A DNA stretch of 64,000 nt from Henricia sp. BOLD:AAB3569 (GCA_037783545.1 JBBELK010000492.1:186001-250000), one strand, 5' to 3'; counted from the stretch's first letter, positions 8,389 to 18,149 are shown. Numbers and translations are program-made. Notes: generated by a model not told the origin, from the sequence alone.

Positions 8389-8459
8389 GCACCGGTGGTT
8401 CAGTGGTAGAATTCTCGCCTGCCACGCGGGAGGCCCGGGTTCGATTCCCGGCCGGTGCA
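8389..8459 (+). tRNA. tRNA-Gly(GCC)
   Basis: Unit 15, consensus. Confidence 0.97.
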
Positions 8460-8562
8460 GATTGTTATAGATTCATTGTTTGACAGTTTTCTTGCAGGAG
8501 TAGTTTTACTTCAAGTGGGAATATGCCCGCAACCAAAATCTCACTTCCAGCTTTTCTCGGGT

Positions 8563-8633
8563 GCATTGGTGGTTCAGTGGTAGAATTCTCGCCTCCCACG
8601 CGGGAGACCCGGGTTCAATTCCCGGCCAATGCA
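8563..8633 (+). tRNA. tRNA-Gly(CCC)
   Basis: Unit 15, consensus. Confidence 0.97.
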
Positions 8634-8764
8634 AACTGACTGGTTTCCGTACTTTGCTGGACTCCAAAATACGTTTTATAGAAATGGCTGTCTTTTGGTT
8701 GAGCGTCACCTTCAATGTTTCCATTCACCTGCAACCCAAAATTCCCTCCGCTATTTCTCCAGTT

Positions 8765-8835
8765 GCATTGGTGGTTCAGTGGTAGAATTCTCGCCTTCCA
8801 AGCGGGAGACCCGGGTTCAATTCCCGGCTAATGCA
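8765..8835 (+). tRNA. tRNA-Gly(TCC)
   Basis: Unit 15, consensus. Confidence 0.96.
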
Positions 8836-8981
8836 AAATAGCGGGTTCCCTGTACTTTTCCAGACTAGAAAGAAACGTTTCATAGAAATGGCCGTCTTTT
8901 GGTTGAGCGTCACCTTCTTTTCGGCACCCTCTGCGCGGAATTATCCGAATTAGCCGAACATTTAGTCCGCACTTTCGAACA

Positions 8982-9052
8982 GCACCGGTGGTTCAGTGGT
9001 AGAATTCTCGCCTGCCACGCGGGAGGCCCGGGTTCGATTCCCGGCCGGTGCA
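8982..9052 (+). tRNA. tRNA-Gly(GCC)
   Basis: Unit 16, consensus. Confidence 0.97.
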
Positions 9053-9155
9053 GATTGTTATAGATTCATTGTTTGACAGTTTTCTTGCAGGAGTAGTTTT
9101 ACTTCAAGTGGGAATATGCCCGCAACCAAAATCTCACTTCCAGCTTTTCTCGGGT

Positions 9156-9226
9156 GCATTGGTGGTTCAGTGGTAGAATTCTCGCCTCCCACGCGGGAGA
9201 CCCGGGTTCAATTCCCGGCCAATGCA
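9156..9226 (+). tRNA. tRNA-Gly(CCC)
   Basis: Unit 16, consensus. Confidence 0.97.
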
Positions 9227-9357
9227 AACTGACTGGTTTCCGTACTTTGCTGGACTCCAAAATACGTTTTATAGAAATGGCTGTCTTTTGGTTGAGCGTC
9301 ACCTTCAATGTTTCCATTCACCTGCAACCCAAAATTCCCTCCGCTATTTCTCCAGTT

Positions 9358-9428
9358 GCATTGGTGGTTCAGTGGTAGAATTCTCGCCTTCCAAGCGGGA
9401 GACCCGGGTTCAATTCCCGGCTAATGCA
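9358..9428 (+). tRNA. tRNA-Gly(TCC)
   Basis: Unit 16, consensus. Confidence 0.96.
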
Positions 9429-9574
9429 AAATAGCGGGTTCCCTGTACTTTTCCAGACTAGAAAGAAACGTTTCATAGAAATGGCCGTCTTTTGGTTGAG
9501 CGTCACCTTCTTTTCGGCACCCTCTGCGCGGAATTATCCGAATTAGCCGAACATTTAGTCCGCACTTTCGAACA

Positions 9575-9645
9575 GCACCGGTGGTTCAGTGGTAGAATTC
9601 TCGCCTGCCACGCGGGAGGCCCGGGTTCGATTCCCGGCCGGTGCA
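9575..9645 (+). tRNA. tRNA-Gly(GCC)
   Basis: Unit 17, consensus. Confidence 0.97.
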
Positions 9646-9748
9646 GATTGTTATAGATTCATTGTTTGACAGTTTTCTTGCAGGAGTAGTTTTACTTCAA
9701 GTGGGAATATGCCCGCAACCAAAATCTCACTTCCAGCTTTTCTCGGGT

Positions 9749-9819
9749 GCATTGGTGGTTCAGTGGTAGAATTCTCGCCTCCCACGCGGGAGACCCGGGT
9801 TCAATTCCCGGCCAATGCA
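9749..9819 (+). tRNA. tRNA-Gly(CCC)
   Basis: Unit 17, consensus. Confidence 0.97.
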
Positions 9820-9950
9820 AACTGACTGGTTTCCGTACTTTGCTGGACTCCAAAATACGTTTTATAGAAATGGCTGTCTTTTGGTTGAGCGTCACCTTCA
9901 ATGTTTCCATTCACCTGCAACCCAAAATTCCCTCCGCTATTTCTCCAGTT

Positions 9951-10021
9951 GCATTGGTGGTTCAGTGGTAGAATTCTCGCCTTCCAAGCGGGAGACCCGG
10001 GTTCAATTCCCGGCTAATGCA
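9951..10021 (+). tRNA. tRNA-Gly(TCC)
   Basis: Unit 17, consensus. Confidence 0.96.
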
Positions 10022-10167
10022 AAATAGCGGGTTCCCTGTACTTTTCCAGACTAGAAAGAAACGTTTCATAGAAATGGCCGTCTTTTGGTTGAGCGTCACC
10101 TTCTTTTCGGCACCCTCTGCGCGGAATTATCCGAATTAGCCGAACATTTAGTCCGCACTTTCGAACA

Positions 10168-10238
10168 GCACCGGTGGTTCAGTGGTAGAATTCTCGCCTG
10201 CCACGCGGGAGGCCCGGGTTCGATTCCCGGCCGGTGCA
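10168..10238 (+). tRNA. tRNA-Gly(GCC)
   Basis: Unit 18, consensus. Confidence 0.97.
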
Positions 10239-10341
10239 GATTGTTATAGATTCATTGTTTGACAGTTTTCTTGCAGGAGTAGTTTTACTTCAAGTGGGAA
10301 TATGCCCGCAACCAAAATCTCACTTCCAGCTTTTCTCGGGT

Positions 10342-10412
10342 GCATTGGTGGTTCAGTGGTAGAATTCTCGCCTCCCACGCGGGAGACCCGGGTTCAATTC
10401 CCGGCCAATGCA
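10342..10412 (+). tRNA. tRNA-Gly(CCC)
   Basis: Unit 18, consensus. Confidence 0.97.
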
Positions 10413-10543
10413 AACTGACTGGTTTCCGTACTTTGCTGGACTCCAAAATACGTTTTATACAAATGGCTGTCTTTTGGTTGAGCGTCACCTTCAATGTTTC
10501 CATTCACCTGCAACCCAAAATTCCCTCCGCTATTTCTCCAGTT

Positions 10544-10614
10544 GCATTGGTGGTTCAGTGGTAGAATTCTCGCTTTCCAAGCGGGAGACCCGGGTTCAAT
10601 TCCCGGCTAATGCA
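10544..10614 (+). tRNA. tRNA-Gly(TCC), C32T
   Basis: Unit 18. C32T in the anticodon loop (TTTCCAA); stems intact. Also in unit 50. Confidence 0.92.
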
Positions 10615-10760
10615 AAATAGCGGGTTCCCTGTACTTTTCCAGACTAGAAAGAAACGTTTCATAGAAATGGCCGTCTTTTGGTTGAGCGTCACCTTCTTTT
10701 CGGCACCCTCTGCGCGGAATTATCCGAATTAGCCGAACATTTAGTCCGCACTTTCGAACA

Positions 10761-10831
10761 GCACCGGTGGTTCAGTGGTAGAATTCTCGCCTGCCACGCG
10801 GGAGGCCCGGGTTCGATTCCCGGCCGGTGCA
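10761..10831 (+). tRNA. tRNA-Gly(GCC)
   Basis: Unit 19, consensus. Confidence 0.97.
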
Positions 10832-10934
10832 GATTGTTATAGATTCATTGTTTGACAGTTTTCTTGCAGGAGTAGTTTTACTTCAAGTGGGAATATGCCC
10901 GCAACCAAAATCTCACTTCCAGCTTTTCTCGGGT

Positions 10935-11005
10935 GCATTGGTGGTTCAGTGGTAGAATTCTCGCCTCCCACGCGGGAGACCCGGGTTCAATTCCCGGCCA
11001 ATGCA
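10935..11005 (+). tRNA. tRNA-Gly(CCC)
   Basis: Unit 19, consensus. Confidence 0.97.
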
Positions 11006-11136
11006 AACTGACTGGTTTCCGTACTTTGCTGGACTCCAAAATACGTTTTATAGAAATGGCTGTCTTTTGGTTGAGCGTCACCTTCAATGTTTCCATTCAC
11101 CTGCAACCCAAAATTCCCTCCGCTATTTCTCCAGTT

Positions 11137-11207
11137 GCATTGGTGGTTCAGTGGTAGAATTCTCGCCTTCCAAGCGGGAGACCCGGGTTCAATTCCCGGC
11201 TAATGCA
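11137..11207 (+). tRNA. tRNA-Gly(TCC)
   Basis: Unit 19, consensus. Confidence 0.96.
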
Positions 11208-11353
11208 AAATAGCGGGTTCCCTGTACTTTTCCAGACTAGAAAGAAACGTTTCATAGAAATGGCCGTCTTTTGGTTGAGCGTCACCTTCTTTTCGGCACC
11301 CTCTGCGCGGAATTATCCGAATTAGCCGAACATTTAGTCCGCACTTTCGAACA

Positions 11354-11424
11354 GCACCGGTGGTTCAGTGGTAGAATTCTCGCCTGCCACGCGGGAGGCC
11401 CGGGTTCGATTCCCGGCCGGTGCA
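11354..11424 (+). tRNA. tRNA-Gly(GCC)
   Basis: Unit 20, consensus. Confidence 0.97.
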
Positions 11425-11527
11425 GATTGTTATAGATTCATTGTTTGACAGTTTTCTTGCAGGAGTAGTTTTACTTCAAGTGGGAATATGCCCGCAACCA
11501 AAATCTCACTTCCAGCTTTTCTCGGGT

Positions 11528-11598
11528 GCATTGGTGGTTCAGTGGTAGAATTCTCGCCTCCCACGCGGGAGACCCGGGTTCAATTCCCGGCCAATGCA
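11528..11598 (+). tRNA. tRNA-Gly(CCC)
   Basis: Unit 20, consensus. Confidence 0.97.
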
Positions 11599-11729
11599 AA
11601 CTGACTGGTTTCCGTACTTTGCTGGACTCCAAAATACGTTTTATAGAAATGGCTGTCTTTTGGTTGAGCGTCACCTTCAATGTTTCCATTCACCTGCAAC
11701 CCAAAATTCCCTCCGCTATTTCTCCAGTT

Positions 11730-11800
11730 GCATTGGTGGTTCAGTGGTAGAATTCTCGCCTTCCAAGAGGGAGACCCGGGTTCAATTCCCGGCTAATGCA
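11730..11800 (+). tRNA. tRNA-Gly(TCC), C40A
   Basis: Unit 20. C40A breaks the G30-C40 anticodon-stem pair. Confidence 0.85.
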
Positions 11801-11946
11801 AAATAGCGGGTTCCCTGTACTTTTCCAGACTAGAAAGAAACGTTTCATAGAAATGGCCGTCTTTTGGTTGAGCGTCACCTTCTTTTCGGCACCCTCTGCG
11901 CGGAATTATCCGAATTAGCCGAACATTTAGTCCGCACTTTCGAACA

Positions 11947-12017
11947 GCACCGGTGGTTCAGTGGTAGAATTCTCGCCTGCCACGCGGGAGGCCCGGGTTC
12001 GATTCCCGGCCGGTGCA
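11947..12017 (+). tRNA. tRNA-Gly(GCC)
   Basis: Unit 21, consensus. Confidence 0.97.
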
Positions 12018-12120
12018 GATTGTTATAGATTAATTGTTTGACAGTTTTCTTGCAGGAGTAGTTTTACTTCAAGTGGGAATATGCCCGCAACCAAAATCTC
12101 ACTTCTAGCTTTTCTCGGGT

Positions 12121-12191
12121 GCATTGGTGGTTCAGTGGTAGAATTCTCGCCTCCCACGCGGGAGACCCGGGTTCAATTCCCGGCCAATGCA
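12121..12191 (+). tRNA. tRNA-Gly(CCC)
   Basis: Unit 21, consensus. Confidence 0.97.
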
Positions 12192-12322
12192 AACTGACTG
12201 GTTTCCGTACTTTGCTGGACTCCAAAATACGTTTTATAGAAATGGCTGTCTTTTGGTTGAGCGTCACCTTCAATGTTTCCATTCACCTGCAACCCAAAAT
12301 TCCCTCCGCTATTTCTCCAGTT

Positions 12323-12393
12323 GCATTGGTGGTTCAGTGGTAGAATTCTCGCCTTCCAAGCGGGAGACCCGGGTTCAATTCCCGGCCAATGCA
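12323..12393 (+). tRNA. Chimeric tRNA-Gly(TCC) with CCC-type 3' end
   Basis: Unit 21, extra gene. The 5' half and anticodon loop CTTCCAA are TCC-type; the 3' acceptor strand CCAATGC and the following spacer are CCC-type. The junction lies between positions 38 and 67, where the two genes are identical. The chimera gains a G6-C67 pair in place of the usual G-U wobble, so it should fold at least as well as the standard TCC gene. Confidence 0.95.
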
Positions 12394-12524
12394 AACTGAC
12401 TGGTTTCCGTACTTTGCTGGACTCCAAAATACGTTTTATAGAAATGGCTGTCTTTTGGTTGAGCGTCACCTTCAATGTTTCCATTCACCTGCAACCCAAA
12501 ATTCCCTCCGCTATTTCTCCAGTT
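12323..12524 (+). repeat. 202-bp tandem duplication (extra TCC gene + S2), unit 21
   Basis: Exactly one CCC-to-TCC spacing has been added: a chimeric TCC gene (12323-12393) followed by a complete extra S2 (12394-12524), then the normal TCC gene at 12525. This is the product expected from unequal crossing-over between a TCC gene and a CCC gene. Confidence 0.95.
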
Positions 12525-12595
12525 GCATTGGTGGTTCAGTGGTAGAATTCTCGCCTTCCAAGCGGGAGACCCGGGTTCAATTCCCGGCTAATGCA
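12525..12595 (+). tRNA. tRNA-Gly(TCC)
   Basis: Unit 21, consensus; fourth gene of this unit. Confidence 0.96.
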
Positions 12596-12741
12596 AAATA
12601 GCGGGTTCCCTGTACTTTTCCAGACTAGAAAGAAACGTTTCATAGAAATGGCCGTCTTTTGGTTGAGCGTCACCTTCTTTTCGGCACCCTCTGCGCGGAA
12701 TTATCCGAATTAGCCGAACATTTAGTCCGCACTTTCGAACA

Positions 12742-12812
12742 GCACCGGTGGTTCAGTGGTAGAATTCTCGCCTGCCACGCGGGAGGCCCGGGTACGATTC
12801 CCGGCCGGTGCA
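12742..12812 (+). tRNA. tRNA-Gly(GCC), T55A
   Basis: Unit 22. T55A (T loop TACGATT) removes the pseudouridine site that pairs with G18 and breaks the B box. The only GCC gene with this change. Confidence 0.82.
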
Positions 12813-12915
12813 GATTGTTATAGATTCATTGTTTGACAGTTTTCTTGCAGGAGTAGTTTTACTTCAAGTGGGAATATGCCCGCAACCAAAATCTCACTTC
12901 CAGCTTTTCTCGGGT

Positions 12916-12986
12916 GCATTGGTGGTTCAGTGGTAGAATTCTCGCCTCCCACGCGGGAGACCCGGGTTCAATTCCCGGCCAATGCA
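12916..12986 (+). tRNA. tRNA-Gly(CCC)
   Basis: Unit 22, consensus. Confidence 0.97.
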
Positions 12987-13117
12987 AACTGACTGGTTTC
13001 CGTACTTTGCTGGACTCCAAAATACGTTTTATAGAAATGGCTGTCTTTTGGTTGAGCGTCACCTTCAATGTTTCCATTCACCTGCAACCCAAAATTCCCT
13101 CCGCTATTTCTCCAGTT

Positions 13118-13188
13118 GCATTGGTGGTTCAGTGGTAGAATTCTCGCCTTCCAAGCGGGAGACCCGGGTTCAATTCCCGGCTAATGCA
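13118..13188 (+). tRNA. tRNA-Gly(TCC)
   Basis: Unit 22, consensus. Confidence 0.96.
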
Positions 13189-13334
13189 AAATAGCGGGTT
13201 CCCTGTACTTTTCCAGACTAGAAAGAAACGTTTCATAGAAATGGCCGTCTTTTGGTTGAGCGTCACCTTCTTTTCGGCACCCTCTGCGCGGAATTATCCG
13301 AATTAGCCGAACATTTAGTCCGCACTTTCGAACA

Positions 13335-13405
13335 GCACCGGTGGTTCAGTGGTAGAATTCTCGCCTGCCACGCGGGAGGCCCGGGTTCGATTCCCGGCCG
13401 GTGCA
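13335..13405 (+). tRNA. tRNA-Gly(GCC)
   Basis: Unit 23, consensus. Confidence 0.97.
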
Positions 13406-13508
13406 GATTGTTATAGATTCATTGTTTGACAGTTTTCTTGCAGGAGTAGTTTTACTTCAAGTGGGAATATGCCCGCAACCAAAATCTCACTTCCAGCTTT
13501 TCTCGGGT

Positions 13509-13579
13509 GCATTGGTGGTTCAGTGGTAGAATTCTCGCCTCCCACGCGGGAGACCCGGGTTCAATTCCCGGCCAATGCA
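13509..13579 (+). tRNA. tRNA-Gly(CCC)
   Basis: Unit 23, consensus. Confidence 0.97.
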
Positions 13580-13710
13580 AACTGACTGGTTTCCGTACTT
13601 TGCTGGACTCCAAAATACGTTTTATAGAAATGGCTGTCTTTTGGTTGAGCGTCACCTTCAATGTTTCCATTCACCTGCAACCCAAAATTCCCTCCGCTAT
13701 TTCTCCAGTT

Positions 13711-13781
13711 GCATTGGTGGTTCAGTGGTAGAATTCTCGCCTTCCAAGCGGGAGACCCGGGTTCAATTCCCGGCTAATGCA
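13711..13781 (+). tRNA. tRNA-Gly(TCC)
   Basis: Unit 23, consensus. Confidence 0.96.
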
Positions 13782-13927
13782 AAATAGCGGGTTCCCTGTG
13801 CTTTTCCAGACTAGAAAGAAACGTTTCATAGAAATGGCCGTCTTTTGGTTGAGCGTCACCTTCTTTTCGGCACCCTCTGCGCGGAATTATCCGAATTAGC
13901 CGAACATTTAGTCCGCACTTTCGAACA

Positions 13928-13998
13928 GCACCGGTGGTTCAGTGGTAGAATTCTCGCCTGCCACGCGGGAGGCACGGGTTCGATTCCCGGCCGGTGCA
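13928..13998 (+). tRNA. tRNA-Gly(GCC), C49A
   Basis: Unit 24. C49A replaces the outer T-stem pair C49-G65 with A-G. First of 11 copies of this allele. Confidence 0.9.
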
Positions 13999-14101
13999 GA
14001 TTGTTATAGATTCATTGTTTGACAGTTTTCTTGCAGGAGTAGTTTTACTTCAAGTGGGAATATGCCCGCAACCAAAATCTCACTTCCAGCTTTTCTCGGG
14101 T

Positions 14102-14172
14102 GCATTGGTGGTTCAGTGGTAGAATTCTCGCCTCCCACGCGGGAGACCCGGGTTCAATTCCCGGCCAATGCA
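14102..14172 (+). tRNA. tRNA-Gly(CCC)
   Basis: Unit 24, consensus. Confidence 0.97.
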
Positions 14173-14303
14173 AACTGACTGGTTTCCGTACTTTGCTGGA
14201 CTCCAAAATACGTTTTATAGAAATGGCTGTCTTTTGGTTGAGCGTCACCTTCAATGTTTCCATTCACCTGCAACCCAAAATTCCCTCCGCTATTTCTCCA
14301 GTT

Positions 14304-14374
14304 GCATTGGTGGTTCAGTGGTAGAATTCTCGCCTTCCAAGCGGGAGACCCGGGTTCAATTCCCGGCTAATGCA
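14304..14374 (+). tRNA. tRNA-Gly(TCC)
   Basis: Unit 24, consensus. Confidence 0.96.
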
Positions 14375-14520
14375 AAATAGCGGGTTCCCTGTACTTTTCC
14401 AGACTAGAAAGAAACGTTTCATAGAAATGGCCGTCTTTTGGTTGAGCGTCACCTTCTTTTCGGCACCCTCTGCGCGGAATTATCCGAATTAGCCGAACAT
14501 TTAGTCCGCACTTTCGAACA

Positions 14521-14591
14521 GCACCGGTGGTTCAGTGGTAGAATTCTCGCCTGCCACGCGGGAGGCCCGGGTTCGATTCCCGGCCGGTGCA
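14521..14591 (+). tRNA. tRNA-Gly(GCC)
   Basis: Unit 25, consensus. Confidence 0.97.
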
Positions 14592-14694
14592 GATTGTTAT
14601 AGATTCATTGTTTGACAGTTTTCTTGCAGGAGTAGTTTTACTTCAAGTGGGAATATGCCCGCAACCAAAATCTCACTTCCAGCTTTTCTCGGGT

Positions 14695-14765
14695 GCATTG
14701 GTGGTTCAGTGGTAGAATTCTCGCCTCCCACGCGGGAGACCCGGGTTCAATTCCCGGCCAATGCA
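14695..14765 (+). tRNA. tRNA-Gly(CCC)
   Basis: Unit 25, consensus. Confidence 0.97.
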
Positions 14766-14896
14766 AACTGACTGGTTTCCTTACTTTGCTGGACTCCAAA
14801 ATACGTTTTATAGAAATGGCTGTCTTTTGGTTGAGCGTCACCTTCAATGTTTCCATTCACCTGCAACCCAAAATTCCCTCCGCTATTTCTCCAGTT

Positions 14897-14967
14897 GCAT
14901 TGGTGGTTCAGTGGTAGAATTCTCGCCTTCCAAGCGGGAGACCCGGGTTCAATTCCCGGCTAATGCA
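14897..14967 (+). tRNA. tRNA-Gly(TCC)
   Basis: Unit 25, consensus. Confidence 0.96.
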
Positions 14968-15113
14968 AAATAGCGGGTTCCCTGTACTTTTCCAGACTAG
15001 AAAGAAACGTTTCATAGAAATGGCCGTCTTTTGGTTGAGCGTCACCTTCTTTTCGGCACCCTCTGCGCGGAATTATCCGAATTAGCCGAACATTTAGTCC
15101 GCACTTTCGAACA

Positions 15114-15184
15114 GCACCGGTGGTTCAGTGGTAGAATTCTCGCCTGCCACGCGGGAGGCACGGGTTCGATTCCCGGCCGGTGCA
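15114..15184 (+). tRNA. tRNA-Gly(GCC), C49A
   Basis: Unit 26. C49A. Confidence 0.9.
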
Positions 15185-15287
15185 GATTGTTATAGATTCA
15201 TTGTTTGACAGTTTTCTTGCAGGAGTAGTTTTACTTCAAGTGGGAATATGCCCGCAACCAAAATCTCACTTCCAGCTTTTCTCGGGT

Positions 15288-15358
15288 GCATTGGTGGTTC
15301 AGTGGTAGAATTCTCGCCTCCTACGCGGGAGACCCGGGTTCAATTCCCGGCCAATGCA
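15288..15358 (+). tRNA. tRNA-Gly body with anticodon CCT (C36T)
   Basis: Unit 26, CCC position. The anticodon loop reads CTCCTAC, so bases 15320-15322 give anticodon CCT, complementary to the arginine codon AGG. Everything else is the consensus tRNA-Gly(CCC). If transcribed and charged with glycine it would misread AGG. Glycyl-tRNA synthetases are known to rely on C35 and C36, so charging is probably weak. An automatic caller could label this tRNA-Arg(CCT); the body shows it is a mutated glycine gene. Confidence 0.9.
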
Positions 15359-15489
15359 AACTGACTGGTTTCCGTACTTTGCTGGACTCCAAAATACGTT
15401 TTATAGAAATGGCTGTCTTTTGGTTGAGCGTCACCTTCAATGTTTCCATTCACCTGCAACCCAAAATTCCCTCCGCTATTTCTCCAGTT

Positions 15490-15560
15490 GCATTGGTGGT
15501 TCAGTGGTAGAATTCTCGCCTTCCAAGCGGGAGACCCGGGTTCAATTCCCGGCTAATGCA
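15490..15560 (+). tRNA. tRNA-Gly(TCC)
   Basis: Unit 26, consensus. Confidence 0.96.
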
Positions 15561-15706
15561 AAATAGCGGGTTCCCTGTACTTTTCCAGACTAGAAAGAAA
15601 CGTTTCATAGAAATGGCCGTCTTTTGGTTGAGCGTCACCTTCTTTTCGGCACCCTCTGCGCGGAATTATCCGAATTAGCTGAACATTTAGTCCGCACTTT
15701 CGAACA

Positions 15707-15777
15707 GCACCGGTGGTTCAGTGGTAGAATTCTCGCCTGCCACGCGGGAGGCCCGGGTTCGATTCCCGGCCGGTGCA
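15707..15777 (+). tRNA. tRNA-Gly(GCC)
   Basis: Unit 27, consensus. Confidence 0.97.
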
Positions 15778-15880
15778 GATTGTTATAGATTCATTGTTTG
15801 ACAGTTTTCTTGCAGGAGTAGTTTTACTTCAAGTGGGAATATGCCCGCAACCAAAATCTCACTTCCAGCTTTGCTCGGGT

Positions 15881-15951
15881 GCATTGGTGGTTCAGTGGTA
15901 GAATTCTCGCCTCCCACGCGGGAGACCCGGGTTCAATTCCCGGCCAATGCA
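15881..15951 (+). tRNA. tRNA-Gly(CCC)
   Basis: Unit 27, consensus. Confidence 0.97.
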
Positions 15952-16082
15952 AACTGACTGGTTTCCGTACTTTGCTGGACTCCAAAATACGTTTTATAGA
16001 AATGGCTGTCTTTTGGTTGAGCGTCACCTTCAATGTTTCCATTCACCTGCAACCCAAAATTCCCTCCGCTATTTCTCCAGTT

Positions 16083-16153
16083 GCATTGGTGGTGCAGTGG
16101 TAGAATTCTCGCCTTCCAAGCGGGAGACCCGGGTTCAATTCCCGGCTAATGCA
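16083..16153 (+). tRNA. tRNA-Gly(TCC), T12G
   Basis: Unit 27. T12G breaks the D-stem pair T12-A23 and alters the A box. Confidence 0.85.
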
Positions 16154-16299
16154 AAATAGCGGGTTCCCTGTACTTTTCCAGACTAGAAAGAAACGTTTCA
16201 TAGAAATGGCCGTCTTTTGGTTGAGCGTCACCTTCTTTTCGGCACCCTCTGCGCGGAATTATCCGAATTAGCCGAACATTTAGTCCGCACTTTCGAACA

Positions 16300-16370
16300 G
16301 CACCGGTGGTTCAGTGGTAGAATTCTCGCCTGCCACGCGGGAGGCACGGGTTCGATTCCCGGCCGGTGCA
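16300..16370 (+). tRNA. tRNA-Gly(GCC), C49A
   Basis: Unit 28. C49A. Confidence 0.9.
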
Positions 16371-16473
16371 GATTGTTATAGATTCATTGTTTGACAGTTT
16401 TCTTGCAGGAGTAGTTTTACTTCAAGTGGGAATATGCCCGCAACCAAAATCTCACTTCCAGCTTTTCTCGGGT

Positions 16474-16544
16474 GCATTGGTGGTTCAGTGGTAGAATTCT
16501 CGCCTCCCACGCGGGAGACCCGGGTTCAATTCCCGGCCAATGCA
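16474..16544 (+). tRNA. tRNA-Gly(CCC)
   Basis: Unit 28, consensus. Confidence 0.97.
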
Positions 16545-16675
16545 AACTGACTGGTTTCGGTACTTTGCTGGACTCCAAAATACGTTTTATAGAAATGGCT
16601 GTCTTTTGGTTGAGCGTCACCTTCAATGTTTCCATTCACCTGCAACCCAAAATTCCCTCCGCTATTTCTCCAGTT

Positions 16676-16746
16676 GCATTGGTGGTTCAGTGGTAGAATT
16701 CTCGCCTTCCAAGCGGGAGACCCGGGTTCAATTCCCGGCTAATGCA
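16676..16746 (+). tRNA. tRNA-Gly(TCC)
   Basis: Unit 28, consensus. Confidence 0.96.
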
Positions 16747-16892
16747 AAATGGCGGGTTCCCTGTACTTTTCCAGACTAGAAAGAAACGTTTCATAGAAAT
16801 GGCCGTCTTTTGGTTGAGCGTCACCTTCTTTTCGGCACCCTCTGCGCGGAATTATCCGAATTAGCCGAACATTTAGTCCGCACTTTCGAACA

Positions 16893-16963
16893 GCACCGGT
16901 GGTTCAGTGGTAGAATTCTCGCCTGCCACGCGGGAGGCCCGGGTTCGATTCCCGGCCGGTGCA
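16893..16963 (+). tRNA. tRNA-Gly(GCC)
   Basis: Unit 29, consensus. Confidence 0.97.
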
Positions 16964-17066
16964 GATTGTTATAGATTCATTGTTTGACAGTTTTCTTGCA
17001 GGAGTAGTTTTACTTCAAGTGGGAATATGCCCGCAACCAAAATCTCACTTCCAGCTTTTCTCGGGT

Positions 17067-17137
17067 GCATTGGTGGTTCAGTGGTAGAATTCTCGCCTCC
17101 CACGCGGGAGACCCGGGTTCAATTCCCGGCCAATGCA
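17067..17137 (+). tRNA. tRNA-Gly(CCC)
   Basis: Unit 29, consensus. Confidence 0.97.
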
Positions 17138-17268
17138 AACTGACTGGTTTCCGTACTTTGCTGGACTCCAAAATACGTTTTATAGAAATGGCTGTCTTTT
17201 GGTTGAGCGTCACCTTCAATGTTTCCATTCACCTGCAACCCAAAATTCCCTCCGCTATTTCTCCAGTT

Positions 17269-17339
17269 GCATTGGTGGTTCAGTGGTAGAATTCTCGCCT
17301 TCCAAGCGGGAGACCCGGGTTCAATTCCCGGCTAATGCA
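17269..17339 (+). tRNA. tRNA-Gly(TCC)
   Basis: Unit 29, consensus. Confidence 0.96.
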
Positions 17340-17485
17340 AAATGGCGGGTTCTCTGTACTTTTCCAGACTAGAAAGAAACGTTTCATAGAAATGGCCGTC
17401 TTTTGGTTGAGCGTCACCTTCTTTTCGGCACCCTCTGCGCGGAATTATCCGAATTAGCCGAACATTTAGTCCGCACTTTCGAACA

Positions 17486-17556
17486 GCACCGGTGGTTCAG
17501 TGGTAGAATTCTCGCCTGCCACGCGGGAGGCCCGGGTTCGATTCCCGGCCGGTGCA
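17486..17556 (+). tRNA. tRNA-Gly(GCC)
   Basis: Unit 30, consensus. Confidence 0.97.
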
Positions 17557-17659
17557 GATTGTTATAGATTCATTGTTTGACAGTTTTCTTGCAGGAGTAG
17601 TTTTACTTCAAGTGGGAATATGCCCGCAACCAAAATCTCACTTCCAGCTTTTCTCGGGT

Positions 17660-17730
17660 GCATTGGTGGTTCAGTGGTAGAATTCTCGCCTCCCACGCGG
17701 GAGACCCGGGTTCAATTCCCGGCCAATGCA
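17660..17730 (+). tRNA. tRNA-Gly(CCC)
   Basis: Unit 30, consensus. Confidence 0.97.
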
Positions 17731-17861
17731 AACTGACTGGTTTCCGTACTTTGCTGGACTCCAAAATACGTTTTATAGAAATGGCTGTCTTTTGGTTGAG
17801 CGTCACCTTCAATGTTTCCATTCACCTGCAACCCAAAATTCCCTCCGCTATTTCTCCAGTT

Positions 17862-17932
17862 GCATTGGTGGTTCAGTGGTAGAATTCTCGCCTTCCAAGC
17901 GGGAGACCCGGGTTCAATTCCCGGCTAATGCA
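17862..17932 (+). tRNA. tRNA-Gly(TCC)
   Basis: Unit 30, consensus. Confidence 0.96.
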
Positions 17933-18078
17933 AAATAGCGGGTTCCCTGTACTTTTCCAGACTAGAAAGAAACGTTTCATAGAAATGGCCGTCTTTTGGT
18001 TGAGCGTCACCTTCTTTTCGGCACCCTCTGCGCGGAATTATCCGAATTAGCCGAACATTTAGTCCGCACTTTCGAACA

Positions 18079-18149
18079 GCACCGGTGGTTCAGTGGTAGA
18101 ATTCTCGCCTGCCACGCGGGAGGCACGGGTTCGATTCCCGGCCGGTGCA
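18079..18149 (+). tRNA. tRNA-Gly(GCC), C49A
   Basis: Unit 31. C49A. Confidence 0.9.

Noticed and set aside
12173-12484. 103-codon minus-strand ORF at the unit 21 duplication (also at 34598 and 52580)
   Set aside because: Created by joining two copies of the same antisense reading frame at the 202-bp duplication.
15288-15358. True tRNA-Arg(CCT) gene
   Set aside because: The whole body apart from base 36 is the tRNA-Gly(CCC) of this array, so it is a mutated glycine gene.
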